Source: Lautropia sp.
Lineage (GTDB): Bacteria > Pseudomonadota > Gammaproteobacteria > Burkholderiales > Burkholderiaceae_E
Direction: 5' to 3'
Assembly: GCA_030528325.1 (NCBI GenBank)
Contig: JAUMZD010000017.1
Span: forward strand, 1 to 63,018
DNA: 63,018 bases
This document shows, one piece after another, positions 7,792 to 15,606 of this stretch. The position numbers and the translations under genes are program-made. Below the pieces are notes generated by a model that saw nothing but the letters and a program-made list of their open reading frames with translations, was not told the DNA's origin and searched no databases. Each line of letters starts with the position of its first letter. Positions within the stretch are counted from its first letter, which is position 1.

Positions 7792-8535
7792 ATGCTGCTT
7801 TATGGTTTTCATGCCGTGATGGCGCGCCTGCGCCAGACGCCCGACAGTTTCAAGTCCCTGTATGTGGATCGAAGCCGTGACGATACGAGGGTACGGGATC
7901 TGCTGAAGCTCGCACAGCAGCAGAAGGTTCAGGTCGTGAGGGCTGATCCGTCCCGGCTCGACCGGATGGCGGGTGGGCGTCGCCATCAGGGGGTGGTCGC
8001 GCAGGTCGAGACCCGGGTGAAGTCGATGGATCTGCCGGCGCTGCTCGAATCGCTGGAAGGGCGCGAGCAGCCGGGTTTCGTGCTGCTGCTCGACGGGGTG
8101 ACCGATCCCCGGAACCTGGGGGCCTGTCTGCGCTCGGCCGATGGTGCCGGGGTGGATGCGGTGATCGCGCCGAAGGATCATGCGGCACCGCTCACCGACG
8201 TGGCGCTGCATACGGCCAGCGGCGCAGGCGAATCGGTGCCTTATATTCTGGTGACGAATCTGGTTCGGGCCATCGAGACCCTGCAGGATGCCGGTTTCAT
8301 GGTCTATGGTCTGGCCGATGAGGCGAGCGCACCGCTCTATGAGACGGTGTTCCGTGGCCCGGTGGCGCTGGTGATGGGTTCGGAGGACAAGGGCATCCGG
8401 CGGCTGGTGCGAGAGCAGTGTGATGCGCTGATCTCGATCCCGATGCAGGGGTCGGTGTCGAGCCTGAACGTCTCGGTGGCGAGCGGCGTCGTGGTCTACG
8501 AGGTGCTGCGTCAGCGGCTGGCGCAGCGGGGTTAG
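7792..8535 (+). CDS. rlmB: 23S rRNA (guanosine-2251-2'-O)-methyltransferase RlmB
   Basis: 247 aa SPOUT methyltransferase. The N-terminal substrate-binding domain begins MLLYGFHAVMARL. The SpoU motifs are DGVTDPRNLGACLRSADGAG (motif 1, around residue 102), VMGSEDKGIRRLV (motif 2, around 194) and SVSSLNVSVASGVVVYEVLR (motif 3, C-terminal). It methylates G2251 in the peptidyl-transferase P loop. Length and motif spacing are normal. It lies 77 nt after rnr, with a GGAGCTTGGGC repeat in between. Confidence 0.96.
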   Translation: MLLYGFHAVMARLRQTPDSFKSLYVDRSRDDTRVRDLLKLAQQQKVQVVRADPSRLDRMAGGRRHQGVVAQVETRVKSMDLPALLESLEGREQPGFVLLLDGVTDPRNLGACLRSADGAGVDAVIAPKDHAAPLTDVALHTASGAGESVPYILVTNLVRAIETLQDAGFMVYGLADEASAPLYETVFRGPVALVMGSEDKGIRRLVREQCDALISIPMQGSVSSLNVSVASGVVVYEVLRQRLAQRG

Positions 8536-8677
8536 AAGGCGAGAGCTGAAGGATTGGGGCGCCGAATCGGGCACAAACTGTGCTCGGCGGGGCCGATTTT
8601 CGCCTTCGCGATTCCTGCTGACCAAGCTTCTGGGCAGCATGAGCCATCGTCCTTTCACGATATGGGATGGAACGACT

Positions 8678-8698
8678 TTGATTTTCACTTAGAATCAA
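8678..8698. promoter_or_regulatory. Possible metal-regulator operator upstream of the metal ABC operon
   Basis: A dyad with TTGATT and AATCAA arms around a 9-nt A/T-rich centre, 31 nt before the first gene of the operon. The position suits a Zur/Fur-type operator, but the sequence is not a clear match to either consensus. Confidence 0.3.
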
Positions 8699-8729
8699 GA
8701 CTGTTCCCGAACGCAACAGGAGTGTGCTC

Positions 8730-9062
8730 ATGTCTGCCTTCCATCGTCGTTTGCCGTTTCCGCTGCTTGCCTGCCTGTTCGCCGTGGGTGCGTGGGCGTC
8801 CGGCGTCCAGGCTCATTCTCCCCGATTCCATTGTCAGGCCGATGGTGAGCAGGTCGTGGTCTGTGAAGGGGGGTTCTCCGATGGCAGCGAGGCGGTCGGC
8901 GTGCCGATCCAGGTCTTGTCCTACGATGACGAGCCGTTGTGGGAGGGCAAGCTCGATCAGCAGGCGAAGATCCGCTTCGAACGGCCGGCAGGGGATTTCT
9001 ACGTCCGCTTCGACGGCGGTGAGGGCCATACCGTCGAAGTGGATCAGAGCGAGATCCGCTGA
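8730..9062 (+). CDS. Small exported protein of unknown function, first gene of metal ABC operon
   Basis: 110 aa. A Sec signal peptide (LPFPLLACLFAVGAWASGVQA, about residues 8-28, cleavage likely after VQA) precedes an 82-residue mature domain starting HSPRFHCQADGEQVVVCEGG. Two Cys (35 and 45) could form a disulfide. The rest looks like a small beta-sandwich, reminiscent of carboxypeptidase-regulatory or NikM-like modules. AGGAG at 8718-8722 is 7 nt before the ATG at 8730, which decides this start over a GTG at 8724. It leads the transporter operon, so a role in periplasmic metal handling is inferred from context only. Confidence 0.7.
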   Translation: MSAFHRRLPFPLLACLFAVGAWASGVQAHSPRFHCQADGEQVVVCEGGFSDGSEAVGVPIQVLSYDDEPLWEGKLDQQAKIRFERPAGDFYVRFDGGEGHTVEVDQSEIR

Positions 9063-9103
9063 ACCATGCCGGCGATATGGGTTTACGGGAAAAGGGGGTT
9101 CTG

Positions 9104-9874
9104 ATGGCACCAGCCCCGACAGAAGCGTCGTCAGCGGCAGGGACGGCTGCAGGGCCAGCCAGTGATCCGGCAGCCGATGTCGCGAGCGGGCAGGCCGTCG
9201 TGCTGCCCGGCGGTTTCGTCCAGCGGGTGTCGCCAGCTGGCAGCGGGCAGGAAACCCGCTGGGTTCTGGTGACGGCCGCGCTCGTGATCCTGTGCTGTGC
9301 GATTGTCGTGGCCTGGCAGCATCAGTGGCAAAGCGCTGGCGGCCTGCACGCCCATCAGCTGGATCTGGCGGCCGATCTCAGTGCCAGCGAGCAGGGTGTC
9401 TATACCGACCTTCAGGTGGTTCATGACGAGTGGGTGGCAGCCGGGCAGCGCCTGCCGCCGCCCCGACCGGATCAATGGGCGGCAGACGGTTGGCCGCCCT
9501 TTGCCGCTGACCTGAGCCAACGGCAGCGAGGGGCCCGGATCTGGCACCTGCTGATGCTGGGCGGGCACCATGCTTACCTGGGCATCCCGTCGGCGGACGG
9601 TGCGGGCGGTGAAGGTGCATCGGCGCCTGCACCCGACCCGTCGGCATCGCGTCGCCTGATTCTGTGGCGGCTGCCGGAGAACCCTCGCCCGAACGCCGGG
9701 GCGTCATCGTCCACATTGAAAGACCGCCAGCCACGCTTCGATGTCTGGGTGCGGGATGGCGAGGATGCACCGCCCGGCGAGGAACCCCTGTCGGAGCGGC
9801 TCGATGATGCCGACCTGATCGCGCACGGATGGCGGCAGGTGGTGACGCGGCCCGGGCTCGGCAACGAACCCTGA
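9104..9874 (+). CDS. Single-pass membrane protein of unknown function in metal ABC operon (possibly DUF6162 family)
   Basis: 256 aa. A disordered Ala/Pro N-terminus (1-50), one transmembrane helix (WVLVTAALVILCCAIVVAW, about 53-71) and a periplasmic domain with His patches LHAHQLDL (81-88) and LGGHHAYLGI (152-161), ending in a linker-rich C-terminus. The family may be the one listed as DUF6162, seen beside metal ABC transporters; this is from memory. The ATG at 9104 follows a G-rich GGAAAAGGGGG at 9088-9098; an ATG at 9077 is in frame but has a poorer site. The His patches and the operon suggest metal binding or delivery, which is inference. Confidence 0.65.
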   Translation: MAPAPTEASSAAGTAAGPASDPAADVASGQAVVLPGGFVQRVSPAGSGQETRWVLVTAALVILCCAIVVAWQHQWQSAGGLHAHQLDLAADLSASEQGVYTDLQVVHDEWVAAGQRLPPPRPDQWAADGWPPFAADLSQRQRGARIWHLLMLGGHHAYLGIPSADGAGGEGASAPAPDPSASRRLILWRLPENPRPNAGASSSTLKDRQPRFDVWVRDGEDAPPGEEPLSERLDDADLIAHGWRQVVTRPGLGNEP

Positions 9875-9945
9875 GCCGATGATGAGGGTCATGAGGCCGA
9901 GCACCATCAGTCGATGCAACGAGCCTGCGCCCGAAGGTGCGGGTT

Positions 9946-9958
9946 GTCCCAAGCTCCC
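9946..9958. repeat. Dispersed GGAGCTTGGGC-like repeat, short copy
   Basis: GTCCCAAGCTCCC, one mismatch from the inverted core, in the spacer between the membrane protein gene and znuA. Confidence 0.45.
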
Positions 9959-9997
9959 AGACCCGGGTCATCCGGTTCCGATGAGGATTTTCTATCC

Positions 9998-10987
9998 ATG
10001 AACAACGATACGCTGATGCCCACGCCCGAAAGGGAGGGCAATGATCAAGGTCGGGGCATGCCGGCCAGACGCAGGGTGCTGAAGGGCCTGATGGCACTGG
10101 CAGCGGGCCCGTCGATCGCGGGAACCGGCATGCCGGCGCTGGCCGCCGACGATGGCAAGCGCCTGCGGGTCGGCATCACGCTGCACCCCTATTACAGCTT
10201 CGTGGCCAATATCGTGGGGGATCGGGCGACGGTGCTGCCACTGATCGATGCCGGTTTCAACCCGCATGCCTACGAGCCGCGTGCCGAGGACATCAAGCGG
10301 ATCGGCCAGATGGATGTGGTGGTGCTGAATGCGATCGGGCATGACGAGTTTGCCCGACGCATGATTGCGGCCAGCGAGAAGCCGGACATGCCGGTGATCA
10401 ACGCCAATGCCGAGGTGCCGCTGCTGTCGACGATGGCGCTGGGCACGGCCAAGGGGCGTGCGGTCAATCCGCATTCCTTCATCTCGGTGGCCGCCTCGAT
10501 GCTGCAGGTCAGCACGATCGCCCGGGAGCTGGGGCGGATGGTGCCCGAGCAGGCTGCCTTCTTCATGGACAATGCGCGTGCCTACAACCGGCGCCTGCGC
10601 AAGATGCGGGCCGATACCCTGGCCCGGGTCAGTCAGGCGCCTGGTGACGGCTTCCGTGTGGCGACGGTGCATGGTGCCTACGATTATCTGCTGAGGGAGT
10701 TCGGCCTCGAGGTGAGTGCGGTGGTCGAGCCCTCGCACGGGATGGAGCCGAGTGCTGCGCAGTTGAAGAGCATGATCGAGCGGATGCGGTCGCAGAACAT
10801 CCGGGTGCTGTTCGCCGAGCAGGACAATCCGGGTGGATTCGTGAAGACCCTGGTTCGTGAAACGGGGGTCAGGGTCTATCCGCTCACGCACATTTCGCAT
10901 GGCCCTTACAGTGCGGACAAGTTCGAGCGCGACATGCAGCACAATCTGGACATGGTGGTGCGCGCCATCGAGGAGTCGCGTTCATGA
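9998..10987 (+). CDS. znuA: Zinc/manganese-type ABC transporter substrate-binding protein ZnuA
   Basis: 329 aa cluster A-I solute-binding protein. Expected metal ligands are present: His90 (NPHAYEP), His159 (NPHSF), His225 (VHGAYDYL) and an acidic residue in AEQDNPGG (274-276). The N-terminus has a twin-arginine-like signal (ARRRVLKGLMALAAG, about 23-37), which would be unusual for this family. It captures Zn(II), or possibly Mn(II), in the periplasm for ZnuBC. Start: ATG at 9998 with GAGGA at 9983-9987. It overlaps znuC by 4 nt (ATGA), a sign of translational coupling. Confidence 0.9.
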   Translation: MNNDTLMPTPEREGNDQGRGMPARRRVLKGLMALAAGPSIAGTGMPALAADDGKRLRVGITLHPYYSFVANIVGDRATVLPLIDAGFNPHAYEPRAEDIKRIGQMDVVVLNAIGHDEFARRMIAASEKPDMPVINANAEVPLLSTMALGTAKGRAVNPHSFISVAASMLQVSTIARELGRMVPEQAAFFMDNARAYNRRLRKMRADTLARVSQAPGDGFRVATVHGAYDYLLREFGLEVSAVVEPSHGMEPSAAQLKSMIERMRSQNIRVLFAEQDNPGGFVKTLVRETGVRVYPLTHISHGPYSADKFERDMQHNLDMVVRAIEESRS

Positions 10988-11787
10988 GTGCCGGCCCGGC
11001 CGTGGTGCTGGCGGACGTGGCTCTTCAGCTGGGTGCCAGCAGGATCCTGAAGGGGATCGGTCTCGAGGTGGGTTCCGGCGAGGTGCATGCGCTGGTCGGG
11101 CCGAATGGCTGCGGCAAGAGCTGCCTGATGAAGACGGTGCTGGGCCTGATGCCGCATACCGGCGAGGTTCGGCTCCACTGGCCGGGTGCCCGGCCCGGTG
11201 TGGTGGCCTATGTGCCGCAGTCGATCGAGTGTGACCGGACGCTGCCGATGACGGTGCAGGATTTTCTGGCCTGCATGTTGCAGGCACGGCCGCTCTATGT
11301 GGGCATTCGCCGTGATGTCCGGGAGCGGATCCACGAGGCGCTGTCACGGGTAGGGATGGCCAGCCGGTCGTCGCGCCGGATGGGCGATCTGTCCGGGGGA
11401 GAGCGGCAGCGGGTGCTGCTTGCCCAGAGTCTGTTGCCGCCGGCGCAGCTCGTGTTGCTCGATGAGCCGATGGCAGCGCTGGATCAGGCGGGCATGGCCG
11501 TGTTCGAGCGGCTGTTGCAGGACTGGCGTCGTCAGGGGGCTACCGTGCTGTGGGTCGAGCATGACATGATGGCGGTTCGCCGGCTTGCCGACCGGGTGAC
11601 GGCGCTGAGTCAGGGGCAGCGTCTCTGGACGGCCGGGCCCGAGGTGCTGGCCGATGCCGGGGTGTTGCTCAAGCTCTTTGCCCGCCAGCATGCGTCGCAG
11701 GCGGACGAGGTGCCGGGCGGTGATGAGGGCGCCAGTGCTGAGGTGTCTCCGAATGCCGGCGGTGCTCCGGTGCGGAGGGCGGCATGA
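10984..11787 (+). CDS. znuC: Metal ABC transporter ATP-binding protein ZnuC
   Basis: 267 aa ABC ATPase. Walker A GPNGCGKS (39-46), a Q-loop in YVPQSIE, signature LSGGE (136-140), Walker B LVLLDEP (156-162) and switch His in VEHDMM. It powers metal import through ZnuB. ATGA overlaps join it to znuA upstream and znuB downstream. The C-terminal ~35 residues after the ATPase core are Ala/Gly/Glu-rich and contain no known domain. Confidence 0.93.
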   Translation: MSAGPAVVLADVALQLGASRILKGIGLEVGSGEVHALVGPNGCGKSCLMKTVLGLMPHTGEVRLHWPGARPGVVAYVPQSIECDRTLPMTVQDFLACMLQARPLYVGIRRDVRERIHEALSRVGMASRSSRRMGDLSGGERQRVLLAQSLLPPAQLVLLDEPMAALDQAGMAVFERLLQDWRRQGATVLWVEHDMMAVRRLADRVTALSQGQRLWTAGPEVLADAGVLLKLFARQHASQADEVPGGDEGASAEVSPNAGGAPVRRAA

Positions 11788-12686
11788 TGGCGGGCAACTG
11801 GCTGGATGGCCTGCATCAGGCTCTGCAGGGTGGGGTGGCCGCAGGCTGGTTGCCGGCGATGCTGCACTACGGGTTCGTGGTCAATGCGCTGCTGGCGGGC
11901 TGTCTGCTGGGGCCCTTGCTGGGCGGTCTTGGCACGCTGGTGGTGATCAAGCGTTTTGCCTTTTTCTCGGAGGCGGTCGGTCATGCGGCACTCACCGGCA
12001 TCGCGATCGGGATCATGCTGGGGGAGCCGGCGGCCAACCCTTATGGCAGCCTGTTCGGTTTCTGCATCCTGTTCGGTTTGCTGCTGAACTATCTGCGCGG
12101 CCGGACGGGGCTGTCGCCCGATACGCTGATCGGGGTTTTCCTGGCGGTATCGCTGGCGCTGGGCTCCAGTCTGCTGCTGTTGCTGGCGGCACGCATCAAC
12201 ATCCACATTCTCGAGAACGTGCTGTTCGGTTCGGTGCTGACGGTGGATGGGCGCGATCTGTCGGTGCTGGCGGTGGTGACGCTGGCGACGATGGTGGCGC
12301 TGCACCGGATCTACAACCGTGCGATGCTGGCGAGTTTTCATGCCCCGCTGGCGCAGGCACGCAAGCTGCCGGTGCAGTGGATCGACTATGTTTTCGTGAT
12401 GCTGGTGACACTGATCACGGTGGCCGCGGTGAAGGTGATCGGGGCGATGCTGGTCGGGGCGCTGCTGGTGATCCCGGCGGCCACGGCGCGCATGCTGGCG
12501 GGCTCGATGCGCAGCTTTTTCTGGCTGACCGTCATCATCGCCACGGTCTGCACGCTGGTGGGCATCGCCGTGCCAGTGGCGATGGACATTCCGGTGCCTT
12601 CGGGCGCGGCGATCATCCTGTGCGCCGGTATCGTGTTCGGTGGGGCCGTGTTGCTGAAGGGCCGGGTCAGCCGGAACGCTGCCTGA
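11784..12686 (+). CDS. znuB: Metal ABC transporter permease ZnuB
   Basis: 300 aa ABC-3 family inner-membrane permease with about eight hydrophobic segments. The cytoplasmic coupling region follows GGLGTLVVIKRFAFFSEAVG (about 48-67), with FFSEAVGHAALTGIAIG typical of the family. It starts in an ATGA overlap with znuC. It forms the import channel for the Zn/Mn-type transporter. Confidence 0.93.
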   Translation: MMAGNWLDGLHQALQGGVAAGWLPAMLHYGFVVNALLAGCLLGPLLGGLGTLVVIKRFAFFSEAVGHAALTGIAIGIMLGEPAANPYGSLFGFCILFGLLLNYLRGRTGLSPDTLIGVFLAVSLALGSSLLLLLAARINIHILENVLFGSVLTVDGRDLSVLAVVTLATMVALHRIYNRAMLASFHAPLAQARKLPVQWIDYVFVMLVTLITVAAVKVIGAMLVGALLVIPAATARMLAGSMRSFFWLTVIIATVCTLVGIAVPVAMDIPVPSGAAIILCAGIVFGGAVLLKGRVSRNAA

Positions 12687-12778
12687 TTCCGGGCCGGTGG
12701 GATCCGCTTCGATCTGGCTGCAGAAGCGGCTGACGGCAGGGATGGCTGCTGCCTGAGCAGTGAAGAGGGAGAGATGGA

Positions 12779-13846
12779 ATGAAGAAAGGTGGTCGAGTTC
12801 ATTCGATGGGCCAGTGGCGCGCCGGGCGAAGCAGGCTTCGGTTGGTCGCTCTGATCGCTGGGGCCTCACTCGTTCTGGGCGGGCATGTCGGTCTGGTACA
12901 GGCGGCCGATCCGGGCTCGGGGCCAGCGCCTGCGGCCGTCGCGGTCGGCGGGGCCGATGCAGGGGCTGCTGTGGAACGGGCGTCGGGGCAGGCGGCCCGG
13001 TCGGCGAGTCTGCGGGTGCTGGTGGCCCACCCGGTGGTGTACGGGCTGGCCAGCCAGCTGCTGGCGGGTGACGGGGTGGCGGGCATCGAGCTGGTTCAGG
13101 TGGCGCCGCCGCGGCTGCCGGCAGGCCGGATCCCGGCCTACCTCGCAGGGCGTGGCCTGGACAGCCTTCAGGCAGAGGCCCAGACGGCAGATGCGGTGCT
13201 GAGTCTCCGCTCCGTATGGCCGGATGATCAGCTGTATGCGCTGGCGCGCCGGGCCAATATCCGGGTCGTCGAGATCGACGTGGCGAATCCGGTCGAAGGA
13301 GACCTGCCGGGCCTGACGGTGGCAGGCGAGGAAGCGTCGGATGATCCGGCCAGAGGGCAGGGCGTGCTGGCCCGGCAGCCCTGGCAGGATGCGGCCAATC
13401 TGGCCCGCATGGCGGCGCTGATCAGTGATGGGCTGGGGCGCCTGAGGCCGGCGGCGGCACCAGGGCTGCAGCAGGCCCAGTCGGCGATCAGCCGCCGTCT
13501 CCAGCAGGCCGAAGCCGAAGTCAACCGCCGGCTGGCAGGCGCCGATGATGTTTCGGTATTGATGTGGTCGCCACGCCTGCAGACGCTGGCGACCAGCCTG
13601 CAGCTGGAACCCGTCGGCTGGCAGGCGCCGAAGGCGGCAGCGGAGCTGCCCCAGGCCCTGCAGGCACGCCTGTCTGAAACCGGGGTGAAGCTGGTGCTGT
13701 CTCACACAGCGTTGCCAAAGGCCGCGGCCGAAGTCGTCGAGGCGGCTGGTGTGAAGGTGGTCGTGCTGTCGGAGAATGCGCCCGATCCGGTCGGTGCGCT
13801 GATCGGGGCGATGCAGACGTCGGCCACGGTACTGACCGGTCGATGA
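12779..13846 (+). CDS. Degenerate ZnuA-like substrate-binding protein
   Basis: 355 aa, signal peptide (about residues 18-42, ending VQAADPGS). The later sequence follows the cluster A-I fold: ADAVLSLRSVWPDDQLYALA, IRVVEIDVANPVEGD, a long helix rich in Arg/Gln/Glu, and a C-terminal lobe with VKLVLSHTALPKAAAEVVE. The usual NPHxYE and NPHxW/F ligand motifs are absent; PPRLPAGRIPAYLAG stands where the first His loop is expected. It starts 92 nt after znuB with AGGGAGAG upstream. It may bind a chelated metal, act as a partner of ZnuA, or have lost transport function. Placement in the family is from local motifs only. Confidence 0.65.
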   Translation: MKKGGRVHSMGQWRAGRSRLRLVALIAGASLVLGGHVGLVQAADPGSGPAPAAVAVGGADAGAAVERASGQAARSASLRVLVAHPVVYGLASQLLAGDGVAGIELVQVAPPRLPAGRIPAYLAGRGLDSLQAEAQTADAVLSLRSVWPDDQLYALARRANIRVVEIDVANPVEGDLPGLTVAGEEASDDPARGQGVLARQPWQDAANLARMAALISDGLGRLRPAAAPGLQQAQSAISRRLQQAEAEVNRRLAGADDVSVLMWSPRLQTLATSLQLEPVGWQAPKAAAELPQALQARLSETGVKLVLSHTALPKAAAEVVEAAGVKVVVLSENAPDPVGALIGAMQTSATVLTGR

Positions 13847-13872
13847 TCCCGGCATGATGCAGGCGCCGGGAT
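13846..13872 (+). terminator. Possible hairpin at the end of the metal ABC operon
   Basis: ATCCCGGC and GCCGGGAT can pair right at the stop codon of the last gene. Only a short GTTCT follows, not a strong T tract, so termination is uncertain. Confidence 0.3.
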
Positions 13873-14002
13873 GTTCTGGCGCCCGCAGACGTGGCACGCG
13901 CTGCGGGCCGGATCAGGGCGATCGGCTTCACAAGGCGGGCCGGGCTGTCCGGCGCGTGGCCGTGTGAAGGTCAGAGCGCCGGACGCGGATGCCGGATGCG
14001 GA

Positions 14003-14758
14003 TCAGTGCTCGTGATCGTGCTCTTCGTGGGCGCGGAAGCTCAGCCCGGCGAACAGGGCCTGGGTGTCGGCCTTGGTCTTGTCCTTGTACTCGACTTCGT
14101 GCTCGACCGCGAAGGTGTTCAGGTCTTCACGGGCAACCGGCAGTTCGACGCGGCCGTCCTTGTCGGTCTTGGCGGTCTTGCCTTCACCGAACAGGTTGTT
14201 GGTGACCTCGACGCCAGGCAGTGGCTTGCCCTTGTACAGCACCTGAACCACCAGCTTGTCACCCTGATGCAGCTTGGCCGGATTGGTGGCTGGCACGATT
14301 TCCAGCGGGAAACCGAGGGTGCGCACCGGTTCGCGGTTGTTCATGTAGTTGACCGAGTACTTGGTGCTCTGCACGGCGGCTTTCAGGGTGGAAGGATTGG
14401 CAGCCTTGTCCTTCGGCTCGTTGTGCCACTTGCCGTCCTGATCCTTGTGCCAGTAGCCGTTGTTCATCGTGTAGCTGATGAGGCCGGGCTTGCTGCTTTC
14501 GAGGGTGACGTACTTGTTCTCATGACGCACGATCTTGACGGGCTGCTCCTTGCCGTTCTTGTAGGCCCGCACGCTCTCGATCGTCGAAGGCAGGTAGGGG
14601 TCGGTGTCGGACTCGTGGTGACCGTACAGGATGGTCGGTTCGCCGTGAATGCTCGACAGCCAGGTCCCGTGGGCCTGGCTGGCCGTGGGGGCCACCAGGA
14701 TGCCGGCGGCCAGCAGGGCGGATGACAGCAAGGTGGTGTGTCGGGTCTTGATCAGCAT
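14003..14758 (-). CDS. DUF4198 exported protein, putative metal-uptake accessory
   Basis: 251 aa. Signal peptide ending ASQA, mature protein starting HGTWLSS (the N-terminal His is typical of DUF4198/NikM-type proteins), a beta-rich body, a carboxypeptidase-regulatory-like module (LVVQVLYKGKPLPGVEVTNN) and a His/Glu-rich C-terminus, HEEHDHEH. DUF4198 proteins are linked to Co/Ni or Fe/Zn uptake. The ATG read from 14758 has GGAGAAAGGAGAAA upstream. A Fur/Zur-like site sits in its leader. It is rich in Lys/Asn compared with neighbouring proteins, which could mark a transferred gene. It converges on the metal ABC operon. Confidence 0.8.
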   Translation of the reverse strand: MLIKTRHTTLLSSALLAAGILVAPTASQAHGTWLSSIHGEPTILYGHHESDTDPYLPSTIESVRAYKNGKEQPVKIVRHENKYVTLESSKPGLISYTMNNGYWHKDQDGKWHNEPKDKAANPSTLKAAVQSTKYSVNYMNNREPVRTLGFPLEIVPATNPAKLHQGDKLVVQVLYKGKPLPGVEVTNNLFGEGKTAKTDKDGRVELPVAREDLNTFAVEHEVEYKDKTKADTQALFAGLSFRAHEEHDHEH

Positions 14759-14796
14759 GGCTGTTTCTCCTTTCTCCTGAGTAAGATCTGAAGTGC

Positions 14797-14830
14797 AAAT
14801 GATATGCATTTCTTAATAGGAATGATTATA
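14797..14830 (-). promoter_or_regulatory. Promoter region of DUF4198 gene with Fur/Zur-like dyad
   Basis: A minus-strand -10 TATAAT (14825-14830) is followed downstream by the 15-bp dyad AAATGATATGCATTT (14797-14811), similar in shape to Fur/Zur boxes. The dyad would lie just after the start point, where a bound repressor would block transcription. The -35 is weak. Regulator identity is inferred. Confidence 0.5.
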
Positions 14831-14896
14831 GGGTGGTTTTATAACTTCTGCATGTGGTGTCCGCGTGGGGCCCCCGCCCGGCGATCGGAGGCCCTC

Positions 14897-14913
14897 AGTG
14901 CATGACACGCTCT
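14897..14913. repeat. Dispersed AGTGCATGACACGCTCT repeat, copy 4
   Basis: Exact match to the unit at 4544-4559 plus one base. It lies 22 bp beyond the 3' end of the rhomboid gene and upstream of the DUF4198 promoter. Confidence 0.7.
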
Positions 14914-14934
14914 CAGGCAGGAGTTGCCTGCCTG

Positions 14935-15519
14935 TCACCTCAGGTAGCGGTAGCCAGCCCAGCCGCCGATCAGGCCGCCCAGGTGAGCGAAGTGGGCCAC
15001 GCCATCGCCCCCCGAGAGACCCAGGTACAGTTCAAGGACGGCATAGAGGGTGACGAAGACGCGGGCCGGCAGCGGGATGGGTGGGATCAGCAGCATGATC
15101 CGGTCACGCGGGAAGACCAGCGCATAGGCCAGCAGGATGCCGAACACGCCGGCAGAAGCGCCGATGATGGGGGCGCCATTGGTGTAGAGCATGTTGCCGA
15201 CGATGGCCTGTGCCACGCCACCGGCGATGATCGCGATCAGGTAGCTCAGGGCCAGGCGCCGGCCGCTCCAGACCATCTCCAGCTTGCTGCCGAACATCCA
15301 GACGGCGAACATGTTGAAGAACAGGTGGAAGAAGTCGCCGTGCAGCACGCTGTAGGTGACGAGCTGCCACGGGGCGTGCCACGGCAGGGCCGCCAGCAGG
15401 TCGCCAGGTTGCGGCCACAGCGCAAACCAGATCATCACGGGCTGGTAGAAATTGATCTGCAGCAGGAAGCAGGCGACGTTCAGTAGCAGGATGGTTCGGG
15501 TGACGGGTGGGATGTTCAT
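14935..15519 (-). CDS. Rhomboid-family intramembrane serine protease
   Basis: 194 aa, six hydrophobic segments. The catalytic Ser is in GASAGVFG (Ser122) and the catalytic His in AHFAHLGGLIGG (His179); WR-type loop features and HGDFFHLFFNM also match the family. It cleaves substrates within the membrane; the natural target is unknown. The 6-TM core without extra domains is the basic rhomboid layout. ATG read from 15519. It follows the yihY-like gene on the same strand with an 87-nt gap. Confidence 0.9.
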   Translation of the reverse strand: MNIPPVTRTILLLNVACFLLQINFYQPVMIWFALWPQPGDLLAALPWHAPWQLVTYSVLHGDFFHLFFNMFAVWMFGSKLEMVWSGRRLALSYLIAIIAGGVAQAIVGNMLYTNGAPIIGASAGVFGILLAYALVFPRDRIMLLIPPIPLPARVFVTLYAVLELYLGLSGGDGVAHFAHLGGLIGGWAGYRYLR

Positions 15520-15606
15520 GAGACGCCGGTCTGGAAGCGTGGCAGCCTGGCTTGGGCCAGTGCTGCCGCGATGGTGATGACGGGATGGAATCAGCGCGCG
15601 GCGGGC

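Noticed and set aside
8536..8677. Imperfect hairpin GCAC-AAACT-GTGC with flanking CGCCGA/TCGGCG after rlmB, considered as a terminator
   Set aside because: No T tract follows; kept out of the feature list.
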